A stretch of 64,000 nucleotides of DNA from an uncultured Pelagibacteraceae bacterium (GCA_902532195.1 CACAHE010000005.1:21833-85832), one strand, 5' to 3'; positions 21,184-32,483 are shown, counted from the stretch's first letter. The notes: generated from the letters alone by a model not told the origin. Made by a program: numbers and translations.

Positions 21184-21522
21184 TTAATTTCTACTAAAAA
21201 GACGATAAATTTCTGCTGCAATCTCGCTTTCTAATGGAAAAGATAGCATTCCCATCACAGAATACCCCAATAAATAAGGCATTAAATAAAATCTAAACAT
21301 ATAAAAAAACCAGGCAACATATAAGGGTACTATTGGTCCAATTATGAAGCTTGGAGTAATAAATTTAAATAATTTTATGATAGGATTAGTATATTTTACG
21401 AAAATTCTCATAAAAAAGAATTCAGAGTCTTCTCTTTGAAAAATATTCATCGCTGAGCGACCTATGAGAGTCCACATAATGACACCTAAAATATAATCAA
21501 TAATTAAAATATAAATAGACAT
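21184..21522 (-). CDS. Hypothetical membrane protein (YggT-like topology)
   Basis: Several hydrophobic helices; intact ORF. Confidence 0.6.
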   Translation of the reverse strand: MSIYILIIDYILGVIMWTLIGRSAMNIFQREDSEFFFMRIFVKYTNPIIKLFKFITPSFIIGPIVPLYVAWFFYMFRFYLMPYLLGYSVMGMLSFPLESEIAAEIYRLFSRN

Positions 21523-21537
21523 TTTGTTTGAAATAAA

Positions 21538-21559
21538 TGGGGGCGAATTAACGCCCCCA
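21538..21559 (-). terminator. Hairpin terminator downstream of the symporter gene
   Basis: TGGGGGCG aattaa CGCCCCCA, perfect 8-bp stem with 6-nt loop just past the 21573 stop; moderately T-rich minus-strand tail (TTTATTTC). Confidence 0.75.
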
Positions 21560-21572
21560 AATAATAATTTAT

Positions 21573-23417
21573 TTAGTGTTGTTTACCAAGAATAGTTTTA
21601 CCACTAGGTATACGAACTTCGTCTACCATTTTTTGAGTAGCACTATCAGGCTCTTTAGTCATTAAACTAACAACAACCATAACAACTAAACATACAATAG
21701 CCCCAGGAATACCAAAACGTAAGTGGTCTATACCTGTTGCATCTACTAACCATTTTTGGTCCATAAACTTAGGATAAACGTAGACTAGCCAAGCTGTTCC
21801 TGTTGCAAGACCTGCAATCATACCTGCGATTGCTCCTTCTCTAGTTGCTCTCTTCCACCACACTCCGAGTATTAATGGGAAGAACAGACCAGACATTGCA
21901 AAGTCAAAAGCCCAAGCAACTGCACCTAAGATACTAGTGATCCTCATTGATGCAATATATGCTCCAGCAGCACCGATTACTATTAAAAGTGCTCTTGCAA
22001 CTAAAAGTCTTTTTCTTACATCTGCTTTTGGATCAATGATTTTGTAGTAAACATCATGTGACAAAGCATTAGCGATTGCAAGAATTAGACCATCTGCAGT
22101 TGACATCGCAGCAGCCATTCCTCCAGCAGCAACTAGTCCAGAAATAACATAAGGCAGTCCAGCAACTTCAGGAGTTGATAAAACAACCACGTCACCTCTC
22201 ATGAACCATTCATTTAATTGAAGAATTCCATCTCCATTAAAGTCTGCTATAAAGGCTTGTTTAACATTTACCCATTGGTTAACCCACTCTATTGACATTA
22301 CATCAGCGATTGGTTTTCCAATAATTCCAGTAGCTAGAGTTGGATCCATTAATGATAGCTTAGATAATGTAGCTAACATTGGTGCCGAAGTATAAAGTAT
22401 TGCAATAAAGAACAGTGACCATGCAACTGATTTTCTAGCAGCTTTTACGCTAGGCGTTGTAAAGTATCTCATTAAAATATGTGGTAAAGAAGCAGTTCCC
22501 ACCATCATACATAAAGCTAATGAAATAAATTTCCAAGCAGCCATTCCACCATCTGGCACAGCTGAGTGTGCTACAGCGATAGATTTTAATCCGCCTGGAA
22601 CACCTGCAGATTTAATATCTGCTGCAGAGTTTTTGACCAAACCAAATTGCGCTTCAAGATCACCTAGTCTTGCAACTTCATCTCCTAACATTAAATGAGG
22701 AAATGGATTGCCCATTTTACTACCGATCCAGAAAATTGGAATTAAGTATGCAATGATCAATACGATGTACTGAGCAACTTGCGTCCAAGTAACTGCTCTC
22801 ATTCCACCTAACATTGAACATAATAAAATACTTATCAATCCAACCCAAACACCTGCTTCAAATGGTATACCAAGTGCTCTAGAAGCAATAGTTCCTGTTG
22901 CGTTAATTTGAGCTGTCACATATGTAAAAGAAGCCAAAGATAATACTACCACAGCACAGAACCTTGCAAGGTTTCCGCCGTATCTAGTTCCAATGAAATC
23001 TGGCACAGTGTAACAACCAAACTTTCTTAAATATGGTGCTAGCAATGATGATACTAATACGTAACCACCAGTCCATCCAACTAAGAAAGCCATATAAGTA
23101 TAGCCACCAAAATAAATACCACCTGCCATTGCAACGAACGATGCTCCTGACATCCAGTCAGCAGCAGTAGCCATTCCGTTAAATACTGTTGGTACTTGTC
23201 TTCCAGCGACGTAATACGCATCTACTTGTACAGTTCTAGATAGATATCCAATGAATGCATATATACAAACTGTAAAAGCTACAAATAAAATACCTATTGT
23301 TTTTGCGGTCATACCTGCTTGTTCAGCAATAGCCATCAATATAATGAATACTATGAACCCGCCTGTATATGTTCCGTAAATTTTAGGTAAGTTTTGTACA
23401 AAGTTTCCTTTAAACAT
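21573..23417 (-). CDS. Sodium:solute symporter family protein, probable monocarboxylate/acetate transporter large subunit
   Basis: Multi-TM SSS family; YYVAGRQVPTVFNGMATAADWMSGASFVAMAGGIYF; paired with a DUF4212 small subunit. Confidence 0.9.
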   Translation of the reverse strand: MFKGNFVQNLPKIYGTYTGGFIVFIILMAIAEQAGMTAKTIGILFVAFTVCIYAFIGYLSRTVQVDAYYVAGRQVPTVFNGMATAADWMSGASFVAMAGGIYFGGYTYMAFLVGWTGGYVLVSSLLAPYLRKFGCYTVPDFIGTRYGGNLARFCAVVVLSLASFTYVTAQINATGTIASRALGIPFEAGVWVGLISILLCSMLGGMRAVTWTQVAQYIVLIIAYLIPIFWIGSKMGNPFPHLMLGDEVARLGDLEAQFGLVKNSAADIKSAGVPGGLKSIAVAHSAVPDGGMAAWKFISLALCMMVGTASLPHILMRYFTTPSVKAARKSVAWSLFFIAILYTSAPMLATLSKLSLMDPTLATGIIGKPIADVMSIEWVNQWVNVKQAFIADFNGDGILQLNEWFMRGDVVVLSTPEVAGLPYVISGLVAAGGMAAAMSTADGLILAIANALSHDVYYKIIDPKADVRKRLLVARALLIVIGAAGAYIASMRITSILGAVAWAFDFAMSGLFFPLILGVWWKRATREGAIAGMIAGLATGTAWLVYVYPKFMDQKWLVDATGIDHLRFGIPGAIVCLVVMVVVSLMTKEPDSATQKMVDEVRIPSGKTILGKQH

Positions 23418-23677
23418 TAGTCATCCTCCCCTCGTTCTTGGAAGCCAAACTCTTCATCAATTTTCTCTTGTTTATTTGCAAACCAGAAAATTAATACAAC
23501 AAAGGCTATGATAGATCCCTGCGCACACATGTAATACGCTAAAGGATATCCTAAAAAAGATCCTTCGTTTAAGCTTGAACCAAACATGAAGATTAGATAA
23601 CCGAAAACAAACCAAATAACTAAGGTTAACACCATTAGTCCTCTGGTTTTTTCCCAGTGTTTTTCTTTGTTTGACAT
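23417..23677 (-). CDS. DUF4212 symporter small subunit
   Basis: HWEKTRGLMVLTLVIWFVFGYLIFMFGSSLN…GYPLAYYMCAQGSIIAFVVLIFWFAN. Confidence 0.9.
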   Translation of the reverse strand: MSNKEKHWEKTRGLMVLTLVIWFVFGYLIFMFGSSLNEGSFLGYPLAYYMCAQGSIIAFVVLIFWFANKQEKIDEEFGFQERGEDD

Positions 23678-23778
23678 TTTTTTCCCTCCCTATAGGTTAA
23701 AAGAAGGAACCATACATGATCGAAAACATATTGGAAGAGTTAAAAAACGCTTATTTATTAAGAAAATATTAAATTTAT

Positions 23779-24411
23779 TTGAATATGGGCATTAAATATA
23801 AGCTAAAATTGAAGGATCTAAAACTAAAATATTTAGTCGATTATTTCTCTCCAGTGTTGAAATATTTTAGACCAAAAAAGAAAATTAATAATTATGAGGA
23901 TTTAAAACATTTCATTAAAGAAAAATCAGCTTGGGTTAGTCAGGTTACTTTATATGGGTATTTAAAAACAAGGATGGGAGCAAAGTATGTATTGATGTTT
24001 GAAGATGAAATTTTTTTAGGATCAATCAATAAAGCAAAATGGAATATCTATCTTGTTTCACTTCAGGATTTAATATTTTATTCTATATCTTACTTAAAAG
24101 ATATTAGTAACTTACATGATACTGAAAAAGCAAAAGAAATTTTTTATGATATTTTAAAAGAAGAAAAAAAAAATAACATACCTCAAGATGTTGTCGAAAG
24201 TTCATCAAAAGAATTTGAACAAAGATTTAAAAATATTGATTGGATAAAATATTATAAAGATTTACCTTTTAATAATAGTGCCATTGCTCTGTACGAGTGG
24301 TCACCCATCGCTGAAGAATTAAAAACTTTAGATAAAAAAATTGTTTTAAATTCTATGATATTAAAATGGGATAATATACAAAAAGAATTTAAAGACTTAA
24401 TTAACTTTTAA
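23779..24411 (+). CDS. Hypothetical protein
   Basis: Intact 210-aa ORF (TTG 23779 or ATG 23785 start); no recognised family. Confidence 0.6.
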   Translation: MNMGIKYKLKLKDLKLKYLVDYFSPVLKYFRPKKKINNYEDLKHFIKEKSAWVSQVTLYGYLKTRMGAKYVLMFEDEIFLGSINKAKWNIYLVSLQDLIFYSISYLKDISNLHDTEKAKEIFYDILKEEKKNNIPQDVVESSSKEFEQRFKNIDWIKYYKDLPFNNSAIALYEWSPIAEELKTLDKKIVLNSMILKWDNIQKEFKDLINF

Positions 24412-26492
24412 ATATTTTTTCTATTTTCAACTAAACTGCCAACTACACTTGGATCAGCAAGAGTAGTTGTATCACCTAATTGATCATGTTGATTGGCGGC
24501 TATCTTTCTTAAAATTCTTCTCATAATTTTTCCTGATCTAGTTTTTGGAAGCCCTGGAGCAAATTGTATAAAATCTGGTGTAGCTATCGGTCCTATTTGT
24601 CTTCTAACCCAATGTTTTAAATCTCTTTCAAGTTCTCCATTTGGATCTTCTCCAGCATTTAACGTTACATAGCAATATAATCCGTTTCCTTTTATATCAT
24701 GTGGGTAACCTACAACAGCTGCTTCAGCTACTTTTGGATGAGCAACAAAGGCACTTTCGATTTCTGCTGTTCCTAGATTATGACCAGATACAATAATTAC
24801 ATCATCAACTCTACCAGTAATCCAATAATATCCATCTTTATCTCTTTTACATCCATCTCCAGTAAAATATTTACCATCAAATTGAGAAAAATAAGTTTCT
24901 ATAAATCTATTATGATCCCCATAGACTGTCCTCATTTGCCCAGGCCAAGATTGAGCAATACATAATCTACCTTGTGCTTCACCTTTTAAGACTTTACCAT
25001 CTTTATCAACAATAACTGGCTTTATTCCATAAAAAGGTTTTGTTGCAGATCCTGGTTTTAGATCTATAGCACCAGTTTGTGGACTAATAAGTATTCCTCC
25101 AGTTTCAGTTTGCCACCAAGTATCAACTATTGGACATCTACTATCGCCAACAACCTTATAATACCATTGCCATGCTTCTGGATTTATTGGTTCACCAACA
25201 GTACCGAGTAATTTTAAAGATTTTCTTGATGTTTTTTTAACTGGACCTTCACCCTCTTTCATTAATGCTCTTATTGCAGTTGGAGCAGTATAAAAAATAT
25301 TAACTTTATATTTATCGACAATCTGCCACCATCTAGAATTATCAGGATAAGTAGGTATTCCTTCAAACATTATTGTTGTAGCGCCATTGGCAAGAGGACC
25401 ATAAATAATATAACTATGTCCAGTTACCCATCCTATGTCCGCACTACAAAAATAAACATCTTTTGGTTTATAGTTAAATATATATTGATGTGTCATTGAT
25501 GCATAAACCATATAACCGCCAGTAGTGTGTAGAACACCCTTTGGTTTTCCAGTAGATCCAGAAGTATAAAGAATAAACAAAGGATCTTCAGCACCCATTT
25601 CTTCAGGTTCGCAATTAGAAGAAACTTTTTTTATCATTTCGTGATACCAAACATCTCTACTTTCGTCCCAATTAATTCTATTTCCAGTTCTTTTTATAAC
25701 AATACATTTTTTTACATTTGGACAATGAATTAAAGCCTCGTCAGTAGTTGATTTTAAAGGAATTATTTTTCCACCTCTTACGCCTTCATCTGCCGTAACA
25801 ACATAATCTGATTTACAATCATTAATTCTTCCGGCTATACTTTCTGCAGAAAATCCTCCAAAAATAATTGAATGAATAGCACCTATTCTTGCGCATGCGA
25901 GCATTGTATATGCTAATTCGGGTATCATTGTTAAATAAATTGTAACTCTGTCTCCCTTTTGTACTCCTAATTCTTTTAAACCATTCGCGGTTTTGGAAAC
26001 TTCTTGATGTAATTGTTTGTATGATATTTTTTTGTGGACTTTTGGATCATCACCAACCCATAATATTGCAGTTTTATCTTTATTTTTTTTTAAATGTCTA
26101 TCAATGCAATTTGCTGATGCATTCAAAGTACCATCATAAAACCATTTTATATGTACATCTGTTTTACTATATTTTACATCTTTAATTTTATTATAAGGCT
26201 TTATCCATGTAATTCTTTTTCCTTCTTTTCGCCAGAAACCTTCATTATCTTTTATAGATGATTGATATTTTTTTTCGTATTGTGATTTATTTACTTGGGC
26301 TTTATTAATCCAATCTTTTTTTGTTTTATAGATTAGTTCTTTTTCAGTATTTAAATTTTTTTTTCTTTTTTTTAATTTTGCTTTATTTTTTCTAATCCTA
26401 GATTTAGCTTTTCTATTTCTAACCCTAGATTTAGTTTTTCTATTTCTAATTTTAGATTTTTTTTTTCCTTTTTTTTTCTTTTTTTTAGGCAT
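24408..26492 (-). CDS. acs: Acetyl-CoA synthetase with Lys/Arg-rich N-terminal extension
   Basis: [52 protein letters not shown]; extension [32 protein letters not shown]…. Confidence 0.97.
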   Translation of the reverse strand: MPKKKKKKGKKKSKIRNRKTKSRVRNRKAKSRIRKNKAKLKKRKKNLNTEKELIYKTKKDWINKAQVNKSQYEKKYQSSIKDNEGFWRKEGKRITWIKPYNKIKDVKYSKTDVHIKWFYDGTLNASANCIDRHLKKNKDKTAILWVGDDPKVHKKISYKQLHQEVSKTANGLKELGVQKGDRVTIYLTMIPELAYTMLACARIGAIHSIIFGGFSAESIAGRINDCKSDYVVTADEGVRGGKIIPLKSTTDEALIHCPNVKKCIVIKRTGNRINWDESRDVWYHEMIKKVSSNCEPEEMGAEDPLFILYTSGSTGKPKGVLHTTGGYMVYASMTHQYIFNYKPKDVYFCSADIGWVTGHSYIIYGPLANGATTIMFEGIPTYPDNSRWWQIVDKYKVNIFYTAPTAIRALMKEGEGPVKKTSRKSLKLLGTVGEPINPEAWQWYYKVVGDSRCPIVDTWWQTETGGILISPQTGAIDLKPGSATKPFYGIKPVIVDKDGKVLKGEAQGRLCIAQSWPGQMRTVYGDHNRFIETYFSQFDGKYFTGDGCKRDKDGYYWITGRVDDVIIVSGHNLGTAEIESAFVAHPKVAEAAVVGYPHDIKGNGLYCYVTLNAGEDPNGELERDLKHWVRRQIGPIATPDFIQFAPGLPKTRSGKIMRRILRKIAANQHDQLGDTTTLADPSVVGSLVENRKNI
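26371..26451 (-). repeat. Degenerate 27-bp tandem repeats in the acs N-terminal extension
   Basis: Units at 26398-26424 (ctagatttagcttttctatttctaacc) and 26425-26451 (ctagatttagtttttctatttctaatt), with a degenerate unit at 26371-26397. Confidence 0.85.
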
Positions 26493-26496
26493 AAAT

Positions 26497-26916
26497 TTAT
26501 ATTGTAATATTACCCATCTTCAAAATAATTTTCCAGCTTTTAGTATCTATAGGCATAACCGATAATCTTGACTGTTTTATTAGCAGTAAATGCTTAAGAC
26601 TATTATTTTTCTTAATATTTTTTAAGGAAACTGGTTTTTTAAATCTTTTTTTAAATCTTACTTTAATAGCCAAAAATTTCTTTTTTTTATCTGATGGATC
26701 AATAAATGCTTCTCTAATTACTTCTACTATTCCTACAATTTCTTTTCCTATATTTGAGTGATAAAAAAAACAATAGTCACCTTTTTTCATTTTGCTCAAA
26801 TAATTTTTTGCTTGATAATTTCTTACACCATCCCAAGCAGCTCCTTTAAGACCCATTTTTTTTTGTTGATTAATTGACCAAACATTTGGTTCTGATTTTA
26901 GTAGCCAATATTGCAT
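26497..26916 (-). CDS. EVE-domain protein
   Basis: [13 protein letters not shown]…[31 protein letters not shown] is diagnostic of EVE. Confidence 0.93.
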   Translation of the reverse strand: MQYWLLKSEPNVWSINQQKKMGLKGAAWDGVRNYQAKNYLSKMKKGDYCFFYHSNIGKEIVGIVEVIREAFIDPSDKKKKFLAIKVRFKKRFKKPVSLKNIKKNNSLKHLLLIKQSRLSVMPIDTKSWKIILKMGNITI

Positions 26917-26959
26917 TTAATTTAATATAATTTATTATAAAAATTATCAAAATAAATAT

Positions 26960-27505
26960 ATGAGAGAAACAACCTATTCATTTGCTAAAAATCTGTTTAA
27001 TCAGAATCAAATCAAAGAAATTAATGAACTAGTACAAAAAAATTTTATTTCTGGTAGTGATTTTTTGGCAACTGGTGCAAAAAAAAGTTCGAATGTTAAA
27101 TTTTTATATCTCGGATCAATTCAAAGATTAATTTTACCTTTTTTGGATTATTGCTTTACTGTAAATAATTCAAAATTTGGTTTTGATTTATTTCAACTGA
27201 GTTCACGAACTATAATAAATTATAATTTATATAGTGTTGGAACTGAATACAGTTGGCATGTCGATGCTGAATCTAAATCACCAATAAGAGATATAAAATT
27301 AACCTGTTTATTAAATCTATCAGAGGAAAAATTTGAAGGAGGTGATTTATATTTATTTAAAGGCGAAGAAGTAAAATGTTCAGAGTTTAGAGAACCTGGT
27401 AGCGCAATTGTTTTTCCATCATTTACAAATCATAGAGTTGATAAATTAATTTCTGGCTCAAGATCAACTTTGGCTGTTTGGATGACAGGCCCAAAATTTA
27501 GATAA
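26960..27505 (+). CDS. 2OG-Fe(II) oxygenase family protein
   Basis: YSWHVDAE (HxD), GGDLYLF, PGSAIVFPSFTNHRVDKLISGSRSTLAVWMTGP. Confidence 0.88.
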   Translation: MRETTYSFAKNLFNQNQIKEINELVQKNFISGSDFLATGAKKSSNVKFLYLGSIQRLILPFLDYCFTVNNSKFGFDLFQLSSRTIINYNLYSVGTEYSWHVDAESKSPIRDIKLTCLLNLSEEKFEGGDLYLFKGEEVKCSEFREPGSAIVFPSFTNHRVDKLISGSRSTLAVWMTGPKFR

Positions 27506-27507
27506 TA

Positions 27508-28581
27508 CTAAAGTTTTACACCAGGACCTTTTAAAAATTTTGCACTTTCATCTAGAGATAATCTTGGGGTTGCAGGTAAATCAAATTTATCAAATTTTTT
27601 GATTTTATATTTTTCTAAACCAACCATTGCAATCATAGCGGCATTATCACCGCATAATGAAGGATCAGGAAATATAGGTTCAAAATTATTTTCTTTACTT
27701 ACTTTAATAAGTTTTTTTCTTATACTTTCATTTGCTGCTACACCACCCGCTACAACAAATTTTTTTTTCTGTTCTCCATGAATTTTTTTATATTCATCAA
27801 AAGCTTTAATTGTTTTAACATATAAAATTTCTTCAATTGTTTTTTGAAATGAAGCGGCTAAATCAAATTTATCTTGTTCAGACTTAATATCTTTTGTAAT
27901 TCTTAAAATTGCTGTTTTAAGACCCGCAAAAGATAAATTGCAACCACCTTTATTAATTATTGGTTTTGGAAGATCAAATTTATTTGGATTTCCTTTTTTA
28001 GCAAATTTTTCTAACCCTGGCCCTCCTGGAATACCAATTCCTATAAGTTTTGCAGTTTTGTCAAATGCTTCACCAAGAGCATCATCAATTGTTGTGCCTA
28101 ATCTTTTGTAATTTCCCAAACCTCCTACACTTAAATATTGACTGTGACCTCCAGAAATTAATAGTAACAGATAAGGATATTCTAGTTTTGAATTTAATTT
28201 TGGACTAAGCGCATGACCTTCTAAATGATTAACTCCAATAAATGGTATACCAAGAGAATATGCTATAGTTTTTCCAAAACTAAGACCTATAGTTAAACAA
28301 ACAATTAAACCTGGTCCGGATGTTGCTGCAACAGCAGAAATTTGATTTAAACTTATTTTACTGTCTTTAATTGCTTTGTTTGCAATCAAATCTATTTTTT
28401 CAACATGTGCCCTAGCAGCCAATTCTGGAACAACTCCACCAAATTCTTTATGAATGTCAAATTGACTTGAAACTACATTTGATAATATTTTTGGTTTTTC
28501 ACCGCTATCCTCCTGAATTAAAGATACAGCTGTTTCATCACAACTGGATTCTATTCCAAGAATTATGGCTTTTTTTTTCAT
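27508..28581 (-). CDS. tsaD: tRNA N6-threonylcarbamoyladenosine transferase subunit
   Basis: ILGIESSCDETAVSLI, VNHLEGHALSP, LLISGGHSQ, VAGGVAANESIR. Confidence 0.97.
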   Translation of the reverse strand: MKKKAIILGIESSCDETAVSLIQEDSGEKPKILSNVVSSQFDIHKEFGGVVPELAARAHVEKIDLIANKAIKDSKISLNQISAVAATSGPGLIVCLTIGLSFGKTIAYSLGIPFIGVNHLEGHALSPKLNSKLEYPYLLLLISGGHSQYLSVGGLGNYKRLGTTIDDALGEAFDKTAKLIGIGIPGGPGLEKFAKKGNPNKFDLPKPIINKGGCNLSFAGLKTAILRITKDIKSEQDKFDLAASFQKTIEEILYVKTIKAFDEYKKIHGEQKKKFVVAGGVAANESIRKKLIKVSKENNFEPIFPDPSLCGDNAAMIAMVGLEKYKIKKFDKFDLPATPRLSLDESAKFLKGPGVKL

Positions 28582-28639
28582 AAAATAATTTATTTAATCT
28601 ATACAATTAAACTATAAGTATGAATTATAAATAAGTTTT

Positions 28640-29551
28640 ATGAAAAGAAAAAAGATAATTATCGGTTCTAGGGGTAGTAAATTAGCTTTAATTTATGCAT
28701 ATAGAGCTAAAGAAGAAATTTCTAAAATATATTCTAATACAATAGAAATTAAAAAAATTATAACAGAGGGTGACATTAATCAAAAAGATAGACTTTCAGA
28801 AATAGGTGGCAAAGGATTATTTTCAAAAAAAATAGAAATAGAACTTATTGAAAAAAATATTGATCTAGCCGTGCATGCTTTAAAAGACATGCCTTCTGCT
28901 GAAACGAATGGATTAATAACTAACTGCTATCTAAAAAGAAATTTTCCTAATGAGGTATTAATTAGTAAAAACAATCTAACATTAAATAAACTTAAACCTA
29001 AATCTATAGTTGGAACTTCTTCATTTAGAAGAGAATATCAATTAAAAAATATAAGAAGTGATTTATTTTATAAATTAATAAGAGGAAATGTTGATACAAG
29101 AATTAACAAAGTAAATGATGGCTTATATGATGCAATAATTTTATCTAAAGCTGGAGTTGACTCACTAAATCTAAAACAGCATGTTTCACAAGAATTTTCT
29201 GTAAATGAAATTATACCTAGTATAGGACAAGGAATTATAGCGATCCAATGTAGAGCTGACGATTTAGAAATGATAGAATTATTAAAAAAAGTTAATCATG
29301 AAACAACAAATATTTGTGCAACAGCCGAAAGAGAAGTTTTAAAAATACTAGAGGGCGATTGCAATACAGCTATTGGTGCATTTTCGTTTATAGAAGAGCA
29401 AAACTTAAATTTAGTTGCTGAGCTTTTTTCAATTGATGGTAAAAAAAGATATTATTGTAGTTTAATAAATAAAATTAATTTTGCTAAACAATTAGGTGAA
29501 GAAGTAGGAAATATTTTAAAAAAAAAATCTAAAGGAAATTACAAAAGATAA
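28640..29551 (+). CDS. hemC: Hydroxymethylbilane synthase
   Basis: IIGSRGSKLALIYA, VHALKDMPSAE, GTSSFRREYQL, AEREVLKILEGDCNTAIGAF. Confidence 0.97.
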   Translation: MKRKKIIIGSRGSKLALIYAYRAKEEISKIYSNTIEIKKIITEGDINQKDRLSEIGGKGLFSKKIEIELIEKNIDLAVHALKDMPSAETNGLITNCYLKRNFPNEVLISKNNLTLNKLKPKSIVGTSSFRREYQLKNIRSDLFYKLIRGNVDTRINKVNDGLYDAIILSKAGVDSLNLKQHVSQEFSVNEIIPSIGQGIIAIQCRADDLEMIELLKKVNHETTNICATAEREVLKILEGDCNTAIGAFSFIEEQNLNLVAELFSIDGKKRYYCSLINKINFAKQLGEEVGNILKKKSKGNYKR

Positions 29552-29553
29552 TT

Positions 29554-30252
29554 ATGCATATATTGTTAACTAGACCAATTGAAGACTGTAAAGAATTAAT
29601 TATTAAATTTAAATCTTTAGGTCATAATATTTCGCACATGCCAGTAATAAAAATAGAACATAAGAATTATCCTGAAGAAAATTTTAAAGAATTTAACGGA
29701 ATAATTTTTACTAGTTCTAACGCTATAAAAAATTTAGATACAAAAAAAATAGATAAAAGTATTTTTTGTTATTGTGTAGGATTGTTAACTGAAAAAGTAG
29801 CAAAAAATAATGGTTTTCAAAATATTTATACAGCAGAAGGAAATGTAAATAATTTAAAAGAAATAATTTTACAAACTTTTGATAAAAAAAAAGGAAAACT
29901 TTTATATGTAAGTGGTGAAACCATATCTTTTAATCTAGATAAGGAATTGATTTCTGAAGGGTATTCTATAAAAAGATTAATAAACTATTCCGTATTACCA
30001 GTAGAAGATTTAGATATAAAATTTATAAATGCTTTAAAATCATCAATGCCTGAGATAGTTTTCATATATTCTCAAAATAGCGCAAAAAGTTTCTTAAATA
30101 TAATAAAAAAATATCAGCTAGTAGACTGCTGGATGAATACAAATTTAATGTGTATAGGTGAAAAAACATCTTCTGTATTGAATTTGATTAAATGGAAGAA
30201 AATTTTTATATTTAATCCTGGTGAAGAAGAATATTTGTTATATAAAATTTAA
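29554..30252 (+). CDS. hemD: Uroporphyrinogen-III synthase
   Basis: ILLTRPIEDC, FTSSNAIKN, LYVSGETIS; follows hemC. Confidence 0.88.
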   Translation: MHILLTRPIEDCKELIIKFKSLGHNISHMPVIKIEHKNYPEENFKEFNGIIFTSSNAIKNLDTKKIDKSIFCYCVGLLTEKVAKNNGFQNIYTAEGNVNNLKEIILQTFDKKKGKLLYVSGETISFNLDKELISEGYSIKRLINYSVLPVEDLDIKFINALKSSMPEIVFIYSQNSAKSFLNIIKKYQLVDCWMNTNLMCIGEKTSSVLNLIKWKKIFIFNPGEEEYLLYKI

Positions 30253-30254
30253 TT

Positions 30255-31340
30255 ATGGAAATATTTAATAATTTTAAAGATTTATTTTTATCAGTCTGGG
30301 AAAAAGGAATTCTTGGTGTAAACATATTTGAAATATTAATTGGTATTGGAATATTTTTTATATTTCTAATTTTTCGTGGAATTATTAGTAAAGTAATTAT
30401 TAAAAGACTAGAAGCCATTGCAAAAAAAACAACAAATAAACTTGATGATTCTTTTGTTTATGCCATGGAAGGACCAGCAAGATTTTTACCAATAGTTTTT
30501 GGATTTTTTATAGCAAGTTACTATATTTCATTTTCTGAAGATAATAGAGCCATTGTTGATACCATAAATAGAACATTAATAACTATTTTTATATTTTGGG
30601 TTATTCATCAAGTTATCGAACCTATTTCTTATATACTGAGTGGTCTAAATAAAATTTTAACCAGAGAACTTATTGGTTGGATAATTAAATCTTTAAAAAT
30701 TTTAATATTTATTTTAGGCTTGGCTGCTGTTCTTGAACTTTGGGGAATAAAGATTGGACCTATAATTGCAGGCCTAGGTCTATTTGGAGTTGCAGTTGCA
30801 TTAGGTGCTCAAGATTTATTTAAAAATTTAATTTCTGGAATATTAGTTTTAGTTGAAAAAAGATTTAAAATTGGTGACTGGATACTTGTCGAAGGAATTA
30901 TTGAAGGTATAGTTGAAAAAATTGGATTTAGATCAACTGTTATAAGAAAATTTGATAAATCAATTGCTATAATTCCAAATTTTCAATTCGCAGAAAATGC
31001 AGTAATCAATATAAGTCAGACAACTAATTGGATTATTAGTTGGACTATTAATCTACAGTACGACTCAACAATTGATCAACTTAAAACAATTAGAAATGAA
31101 ATTGAAGATTACATAAAAAAACACGAAGATTATAAACCTGAACTTGGATATGCAGTAAGAGTGGATAGCTTTGCCGAAAGCTCTATTGATATGTATATTC
31201 GATGTTTTACTAAAACAGATGACTGGGATGAATGGTTGGCTGTCAAAGAGAGGCTTGCAATTCAAATTAAACAAATTGTTGAAAAAAATGAAGCCTCATT
31301 TGCATTTCCTAGCCAGTCTATTTATGTTGAAAAAAAATGA
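30255..31340 (+). CDS. MscS family mechanosensitive channel
   Basis: GVAVALGAQDLFKNLISGILVLVEKRFKIGDWILVEG…RSTVIRKFDKSIAIIPN. Confidence 0.93.
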   Translation: MEIFNNFKDLFLSVWEKGILGVNIFEILIGIGIFFIFLIFRGIISKVIIKRLEAIAKKTTNKLDDSFVYAMEGPARFLPIVFGFFIASYYISFSEDNRAIVDTINRTLITIFIFWVIHQVIEPISYILSGLNKILTRELIGWIIKSLKILIFILGLAAVLELWGIKIGPIIAGLGLFGVAVALGAQDLFKNLISGILVLVEKRFKIGDWILVEGIIEGIVEKIGFRSTVIRKFDKSIAIIPNFQFAENAVINISQTTNWIISWTINLQYDSTIDQLKTIRNEIEDYIKKHEDYKPELGYAVRVDSFAESSIDMYIRCFTKTDDWDEWLAVKERLAIQIKQIVEKNEASFAFPSQSIYVEKK

Positions 31341-31627
31341 TAGCAATTTTTTATTTTATAGTAATGTCGTTTTTAAAGTTTTATTGGTGGATAGTTATTG
31401 CTAATGTAATAATTAGTTGGCTCATAGCCTTTAACGTCCTTAATACCAACAATGCATTTGTTTATAATGTTTTAGATTTTACTTACAGATTAACAGATCC
31501 TATTTTAAATAAAATTAGAAGGTTTTTACCTAATCTAGGAGCTTTTGACATTTCACCAATAATTTTGTTAGTGCTCATTGAGGCTTTGAATATTTTTATG
31601 TTTAAGTATATATACCCCTATACTTAA
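31337..31627 (+). CDS. YggT family protein
   Basis: DFTYRLTDPILNKIRRFLPNLGAFDISPIILLVLIE. Confidence 0.9.
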   Translation: MIAIFYFIVMSFLKFYWWIVIANVIISWLIAFNVLNTNNAFVYNVLDFTYRLTDPILNKIRRFLPNLGAFDISPIILLVLIEALNIFMFKYIYPYT

Positions 31628-31636
31628 TTATAAATA

Positions 31637-32482
31637 ATGATTTTAATAGACGGAAAAAAAGAAGCAGCAGAAATTAGAGAAAAGTTAAAAAAAGAAGTTT
31701 CTCAAATTAAAAAAGAAAAAAATCAAGTCCCAGGATTGACTGTAATTTTAATTGGTGATTTAGCCCCAAGCCAGATTTATGTAAGAATGAAAGAAAAGGC
31801 AGCAATTGAAGTTGGTTTAAAATCTGAAATTATAAAATATCCTGATAGCATTGATGAGAAATCAGTATTGGATAAAATTAGTGAACTTAATAAAGATAAT
31901 TCAGTATCAGGAATTTTAGTCCAATTGCCATTACCAAAACATATAGATAAAAAAAAGGTTATAGGAACAATTTCACCAAATAAAGATGTAGATGGATTTC
32001 ACCCTCATAATGTTGGAAATCTTTCTTCAGGTTATGAAAGCATAGTTCCATGTACTCCATTAGGCTGTTACCTATTAATTAAAAAATATGAAAAAAATTT
32101 AAGTGGTAAAAAAGCAGTAGTTATTGGTAGATCTAATTTAAATGGAAAACCAATGACTCAACTTCTTTTAAAAGAAAACTGCACTGTAACAATTACACAT
32201 TCAAAAACAAAAGATCTTAAGTCTGAATGTTTAAAAGCAGATATAATTGTAGCGGCAGTTGGAATTCCAGAGCTAGTAAAAGGTGATTGGGTTAAAAAAG
32301 ATAGTATCGTAATTGATGTAGGAATAAATAAGACAGACAAGGGTATTGTTGGAGATGTCGCATTTGATGAAGTTTCAAAAGTTGCAAAAGCATTAACTCC
32401 AGTACCAGGCGGTGTTGGGCCCATGACTATTGCCTGTCTTTTAAAAAATACAATTAACTGTTTTAAAAAAATTTATAATTAA
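31637..32482 (+). CDS. folD: Methylenetetrahydrofolate dehydrogenase/cyclohydrolase
   Basis: GILVQLPLPKHID, KDVDGFHPHNVG, VVIGRSNLNGKPMTQLL, TPVPGGVGPMTIACLL. Confidence 0.97.
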   Translation: MILIDGKKEAAEIREKLKKEVSQIKKEKNQVPGLTVILIGDLAPSQIYVRMKEKAAIEVGLKSEIIKYPDSIDEKSVLDKISELNKDNSVSGILVQLPLPKHIDKKKVIGTISPNKDVDGFHPHNVGNLSSGYESIVPCTPLGCYLLIKKYEKNLSGKKAVVIGRSNLNGKPMTQLLLKENCTVTITHSKTKDLKSECLKADIIVAAVGIPELVKGDWVKKDSIVIDVGINKTDKGIVGDVAFDEVSKVAKALTPVPGGVGPMTIACLLKNTINCFKKIYN

Positions 32483-32483
32483 A

